A stretch of DNA of 17,202 nucleotides from CAZMCH01 sp964564735 (GTDB lineage: Bacteria; Poribacteria; DTPJ01). Below are positions 13,959 to 17,202 of this stretch, piece after piece. Positions within the stretch are counted from its first letter, which is position 1, and each line of letters starts with the position of its first letter. Under the pieces are notes generated by a model. It ran no database searches. It was not told the DNA's origin and worked only from the letters and a program-made list of their open reading frames with translations. Where the stretch lies: assembly GCA_964564735.1 (NCBI GenBank), contig CAZMCH010000089.1, positions 1-17,202 on the forward strand, in the 5' to 3' direction. Both the position numbers and the translations under genes were made by a program.

Positions 13959-14315
13959 GTGATTTCAATTAGAAAAGCGGACATTTCTTTTGATACTAAA
14001 ACAGAAGGCGATGCTCAGGTATTGGGTGTTAGCGGACAATTAGACGCTTTTACTGTATCTGATCTAAAAAACGAACTGAAAAAACTTACAGACGCAAATG
14101 CTTCTAAAATTATATTAGACCTTAGCAATGTGAGTTATGCTAACAGCACTTCTATTGGCGCTATTGTAGCAGTTGCCCAACAACTACGCAAAAAGAAGGG
14201 CGATCTAAAACTCTGTGGTTTATCTGCTGATATTAAAAAGGTATTTGATCTTGTGGGTGCATCAAAAATACTTGAAATATTCAAATCAGTCCAAGAAGCT
14301 GCAAAAAGTTTCTAG
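13959..14315 (+). CDS. STAS-domain anti-sigma factor antagonist (SpoIIAA/RsbV-like)
   Basis: A small STAS protein (118 residues if started at GTG 13959) that would bind the RsbW-like kinase and free its partner when unphosphorylated. The fold signature is clear: VLGVSGQLDAFTVSDLKNEL (21-40), IILDLSNVSYANSTSIGAIVAV (51-72) and LKLCGLSADIKKVFDLVG (83-100). Ser63 aligns with the phosphorylated Ser of SpoIIAA (Asp-Ser-Ser-Gly-Leu); the preceding Asp is Asn here. The start is odd: GGGGGTGAT matches the ribosome binding site so well that the GTG lies inside it with no spacing. An in-frame ATT at 13968 has proper spacing, so initiation at ATT is possible. It is preceded by its own promoter and ends in front of a hairpin. 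Confidence 0.9.
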   Translation: MISIRKADISFDTKTEGDAQVLGVSGQLDAFTVSDLKNELKKLTDANASKIILDLSNVSYANSTSIGAIVAVAQQLRKKKGDLKLCGLSADIKKVFDLVGASKILEIFKSVQEAAKSF

Positions 14316-14369
14316 TCAAGAGTATTTATTTTTCATTGTCTAGAAAATTATATTTTTTGTATTAGTCCA

Positions 14370-14436
14370 AAAAAACTTTCACTTCGTTCAGGATGACACT
14401 TTGCTGTCATTTTGAACGAAGCGGAAAATCTTTTTA
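14370..14436. repeat. Palindromic MITE-like element, probable bidirectional terminator
   Basis: Long imperfect arms, TTTCACTTCGTTCAGGATGA plus CA (14377-14398) and TGTCATTTTGAACGAAGCGG plus AAA (14405-14427), surround a six-base loop. An A-tract lies on the left and a T-tract (14431-14435) on the right. It lies between the convergent STAS and kinase genes, so it could end transcription in both directions. The arms belong to the same dispersed repeat family as 11207-11240. Confidence 0.75.
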
Positions 14437-14533
14437 AAGAATGTCTAATAAACGAGAAAGTCAATGTAAGTTTTGATTTTCATTTGTTAAATACACTTGC
14501 ACTGATTTATCGTGTTTTATATCTTTTAGCTTA

Positions 14534-16723
14534 TTAAAATCCCAATAATTCCCTACCCCATATCTTTATTGTGCGATCTTTACTAGCACTTATGAGTTTC
14601 TTACCATCAGTAAAGAATACAACAGAGGTTACTGCTTCTGTATGACCCTCAAGTATTTGTGAAGAATTTTTACGCAAATCCCATAACCTTATTGTATTAT
14701 CTGAACTGCCAGTTGCCAATATTTCACCATCAGATGTTATGGCAACTGAATTTACGGGACCTTTATGACCAATCATTAAATTTGGCAATCCTCCTGTCGT
14801 CAAATCCCATACCCTTGCAGTTTTATCAAAACATCCAGTTACTAAAATCCTGTTATTTGGTGAAAAAACAACAGATGTTAATGGCGTTTCATAACGTTTT
14901 AAAAGAACCTTGATCAATGCACCTGTTTTTGCATTCCAGATTCTGACTGTTGTATCTGTGCTTGATGTTGCAATCAATTCCCCATTATACGAAAATGCTA
15001 CAGATGTTACATCTTTTTCATGACCTTTTAATATCCTTATTAATTCACCCGTTTGAGTGTCCCAAAGTCGCAAAGTATCATCCATGCTTGTGCTAGCAAG
15101 TATCTTGCCATCTGGAGAAAAAGCAACAGATAAAACGATACTTTCATGTCCAGAAAATACATGAAGCAATTTTCCCGTCTTTACATCCCATAAAAGCACT
15201 TCACCTGATACCCCCCCATACATACCGACTTTTCCTATTGCACCTGCTATTGTATTGCAATCGGGAGAAAAGGCTACTGAATTTATAAGCGCACCCTTTG
15301 AGGAAATTGTCTTTATAGGATCACCAGTCTCTGCATTCCAGAGTTTTATTGTCCCATCTCGACTACCACTGGCAATTATTTCATCATTTTTTGATATTGT
15401 AACTGAATTTATAATGTCATTATGTCCCGTTAAAGTCAATAAAACAGATGTTTTATTCAGTGGATTAGTTATCTGTATTATATTCTGCCCAAAAACAAGA
15501 AAGGCCGTTAAAACAAATGTAACTGCAACCCATATACGTATGTCTTTTTGCCAATTATATTTTTTAGAGGCTTTGCGTGTGTATATTACAGGAGAAACAC
15601 GAGGGACTCTTATTGATGGTCGTGGTTGTATTCGTCTAGTTATGTTGGGCTTATTCTCTGGTGGTAAATGCAAACCTTTATTAACAATATCAACGGATGG
15701 AAATGGGTCACGTCCATTGAGTTCTTTCATACGCTTACACCAAGGGCATGATTTTAAATGCGCACCGTAGCGATGTTGATCGTTGACTGTGCATGTAATT
15801 AAGTTCTTCTCTGCCTCCCAAAGCGCATTTTGCCATGTCTGCGCATCGGGCCGCATTTTTGGGTCTTTATGACCTGCCTCAAAGCATTGTATAAATAGCT
15901 CTCTTAATTTTGGATCAATAATCTCAAATGGTGGTGATGATTTTGCTGGACGATATGGGACACGGCGATTGGAACTATATGTGAAATGACCAGATGCAAT
16001 TCTTTCACCATATAACGGTGGATCGTCTTTTCCTTGATAAACACCAGAAAAAGGATGCGTTCCCTCCATTAGTAATAAAAATATCAAAACTGCAAGACCA
16101 AAAAGATCATGTTCTTGGGTTCTATCAACATCCTTAAAATACTCGCCCTGAAGTTCTGGCGGAGTAAATTCAGGTCGTCCTACTGGACAACGATAGATCT
16201 TTCCATTATCGGGATCATAGACCTGAAATGAGTCTGTATCAACAAGAGTTACTAGCGATGTTTCAGATACAAAAATATTTGATTCATTAACATCGCCTAT
16301 GATATATTTACTTTCGTGCAATGCCCGAAATGCAGAACTTAAATTTCTTGCTGTTCTATGAAGATATAGATAGCTAAATAAAGGGTTGTTTATTCTACGA
16401 GCACCGGGATTATAGAAATCAAGAATTGTCCTCATACCTGTTATTCGTGGCATAAGAAACCCAACAATGTTTCCATTGTTCATAAGCAAATCTTTAGGCC
16501 AAGCAATTGATGCGTGACCGCTCTCTGACATTGGATCTTTGGGGACATGATTAAGCATTATGGCTAGTTTTTTTGATTTTTCCTCTGATACTTCGTAATA
16601 TATCTTTGCAACAAAAGATAATTCCTTTCTTATACCATAAATACGGGCTTCTCCACCCGCGCCAATTTGCAGTATTGGCTCTATTGTTATTATACTTTTA
16701 TCTGATTGGCGTTGTAATTGCAT
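14534..16723 (-). CDS. TerY-P-type protein kinase fused through a membrane span to a seven-bladed WD40 propeller
   Basis: A 729-residue membrane kinase. N-terminal kinase domain (about 15-305): Gly loop GAGGEA (21-26), Lys40 in FVAK, catalytic loop GDVNESN with Asp144 and Asn149 (HRD replaced by IGD), metal site VDTDSF (161-166, in place of DFG), and a TPPE segment (187-190). These variants are usual in the kinases that accompany TerY-like vWA proteins. A CPWC motif (326-329) follows with His317/His322 nearby, possibly binding zinc. A Pro/Arg-rich linker (354-378) leads to one span (about 397-415), then seven WD40 repeats (428-729), each with GH and WD/WN-type ends (LWNAETG, LWDVKTG, LWDTQTG, IWNAKTG, VWDLTTG, LWDLRKN, IWGRELL). 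Seven blades close a propeller, predicted outside the cytoplasm. The ribosome binding site is weak; the vWA gene lies 74 bases upstream. Confidence 0.93.
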   Translation of the reverse strand: MQLQRQSDKSIITIEPILQIGAGGEARIYGIRKELSFVAKIYYEVSEEKSKKLAIMLNHVPKDPMSESGHASIAWPKDLLMNNGNIVGFLMPRITGMRTILDFYNPGARRINNPLFSYLYLHRTARNLSSAFRALHESKYIIGDVNESNIFVSETSLVTLVDTDSFQVYDPDNGKIYRCPVGRPEFTPPELQGEYFKDVDRTQEHDLFGLAVLIFLLLMEGTHPFSGVYQGKDDPPLYGERIASGHFTYSSNRRVPYRPAKSSPPFEIIDPKLRELFIQCFEAGHKDPKMRPDAQTWQNALWEAEKNLITCTVNDQHRYGAHLKSCPWCKRMKELNGRDPFPSVDIVNKGLHLPPENKPNITRRIQPRPSIRVPRVSPVIYTRKASKKYNWQKDIRIWVAVTFVLTAFLVFGQNIIQITNPLNKTSVLLTLTGHNDIINSVTISKNDEIIASGSRDGTIKLWNAETGDPIKTISSKGALINSVAFSPDCNTIAGAIGKVGMYGGVSGEVLLWDVKTGKLLHVFSGHESIVLSVAFSPDGKILASTSMDDTLRLWDTQTGELIRILKGHEKDVTSVAFSYNGELIATSSTDTTVRIWNAKTGALIKVLLKRYETPLTSVVFSPNNRILVTGCFDKTARVWDLTTGGLPNLMIGHKGPVNSVAITSDGEILATGSSDNTIRLWDLRKNSSQILEGHTEAVTSVVFFTDGKKLISASKDRTIKIWGRELLGF

Positions 16724-16797
16724 TATTCTTATTGCGTGGAATGATTGGATTAGGAAATACCATTATATTTCTTAACCCAATCGTCTCATTGTTATAT

Positions 16798-17202
16798 CTA
16801 AACACTTGCCCAACCGGGTGGAGGGAGAGCGACTTGATCATCAAGTTTGGAATGCGATACAGCTTGTGTGCTTCTTGAAAGCCATAAAAACATTTCTGTA
16901 AAATTCAAGCCAATAAGCTTAACTGGGGTTCGTGTAGATATAGTCTGGAGTTTTTCCATATTTGCTTCTTCTACGCCGACTGCAAAAAAAGCAACTCTTT
17001 TGGATGCCTCATCTTCAGCTATTCTCCTTGACGCCTGTTCGATAAGGTCTGTTGGTTCGCCTTGTGGTTCACCATCTGTAATCATAAATATCCATGGACG
17101 ATAATATGCGATCCCATTAGCTCGATAATGGGCTTTTCTTGATTTTACCATGTCCAAAGCCATATTTATAGCCGTTCCCATGAAGGTTTGTCCTTGTGCT
17201 GT
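16798..17202 (-). CDS. TerY-like von Willebrand factor A protein (C-terminal part, cut by right edge)
   Basis: The last 134 residues of a vWA-domain protein; the frame is open to the edge, so the true start is outside. Visible MIDAS parts are the Thr loop (GQTFMGTAINMALDM) and the Asp loop (IFMITDGEPQGEP); the first DxSxS loop is expected upstream. The alpha/beta alternation with VAFFAVGVEEANMEKLQTIS and a C-terminal LNFTEMFLWLSRSTQAVS matches TerY-type vWA proteins, which work with a PP2C phosphatase and a kinase in TerY-P triads. It ends with a Pro-rich PPPGW tail. It lies 74 bases upstream of the kinase gene on the same strand, and is likely a partner or substrate. A PP2C gene could lie beyond the edge. 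Confidence 0.88.
   Translation of the reverse strand, partial: TAQGQTFMGTAINMALDMVKSRKAHYRANGIAYYRPWIFMITDGEPQGEPTDLIEQASRRIAEDEASKRVAFFAVGVEEANMEKLQTISTRTPVKLIGLNFTEMFLWLSRSTQAVSHSKLDDQVALPPPGWASV

Noticed and set aside
15255..15770. 171-codon frame on the plus strand
   Set aside because: It lies wholly inside and antisense to the kinase-WD40 gene, whose domain content is unmistakable; the frame has no ribosome binding site or family resemblance.
1..17202. CRISPR arrays, tRNA or rRNA genes
   Set aside because: No regularly spaced direct repeats and no tRNA- or rRNA-like segments were seen on either strand.

Overview
The window is AT-rich bacterial DNA. It carries most of a type IV pilus (T4P) / type II secretion-like assembly locus, followed by a block of signalling genes and an unusually repeat-rich set of intergenic regions. 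The gene mix (PilM-PilN, PilO and several pseudopilins, a SUMF1-family secreted protein, a kinase fused to a WD40 propeller, a TerY-like vWA protein, a partner-switching pair) and the small palindromic repeats suggest an uncultivated, diderm, environmental bacterium, for example a candidate-phylum lineage sequenced from a metagenome. The sequence alone does not fix the phylum.

Region 1 (1-10663, all on the minus strand, read right to left): major pilin, PilB/GspE ATPase, PilC/GspF platform protein, a secreted SUMF1-domain protein, a GspH/FimT-like pseudopilin, a PilV/GspI-like pseudopilin, a very large PilW-like pseudopilin with a beta-repeat C-terminus, a PilX/GspK-like pseudopilin, a fused PilM-PilN protein and PilO (running off the left edge). 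Together these would supply the motor, the inner-membrane platform and alignment complex, the fibre subunit and a minor-pilin tip complex. Secretin (PilQ), prepilin peptidase and PilT are not in view. The pilin is separated from pilB by a strong hairpin, which would let the abundant pilin be made in excess over the machinery.

Region 2 (10664-11312): a 649-base gene-free stretch holding a palindromic repeat next to the pilin ribosome binding site, a cluster of three perfect-arm hairpins at 10967-11079, and half of a dispersed repeat.

Region 3 (11313-12468, minus strand): a stand-alone receiver-domain response regulator with a near-consensus sigma70 promoter, and an orphan helix-turn-helix protein resembling the DNA-binding half of an IS630-type transposase. 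About 800 bases without a convincing gene follow.

Region 4 (13094-14315, plus strand): an RsbW-like HATPase and a STAS-domain anti-sigma-factor antagonist, each with its own recognisable promoter. This is a partner-switching pair without a sigma factor beside it.

Region 5 (14370-17202): a hairpin element with A and T tracts lies between the convergent STAS and kinase genes. Then, on the minus strand, come a 729-residue protein with an N-terminal kinase domain, one membrane span and a complete seven-bladed WD40 propeller, and upstream of it the C-terminal part of a TerY-like vWA protein cut by the right edge. This pair looks like part of a TerY-P-type phosphorylation module with an added beta-propeller sensor.
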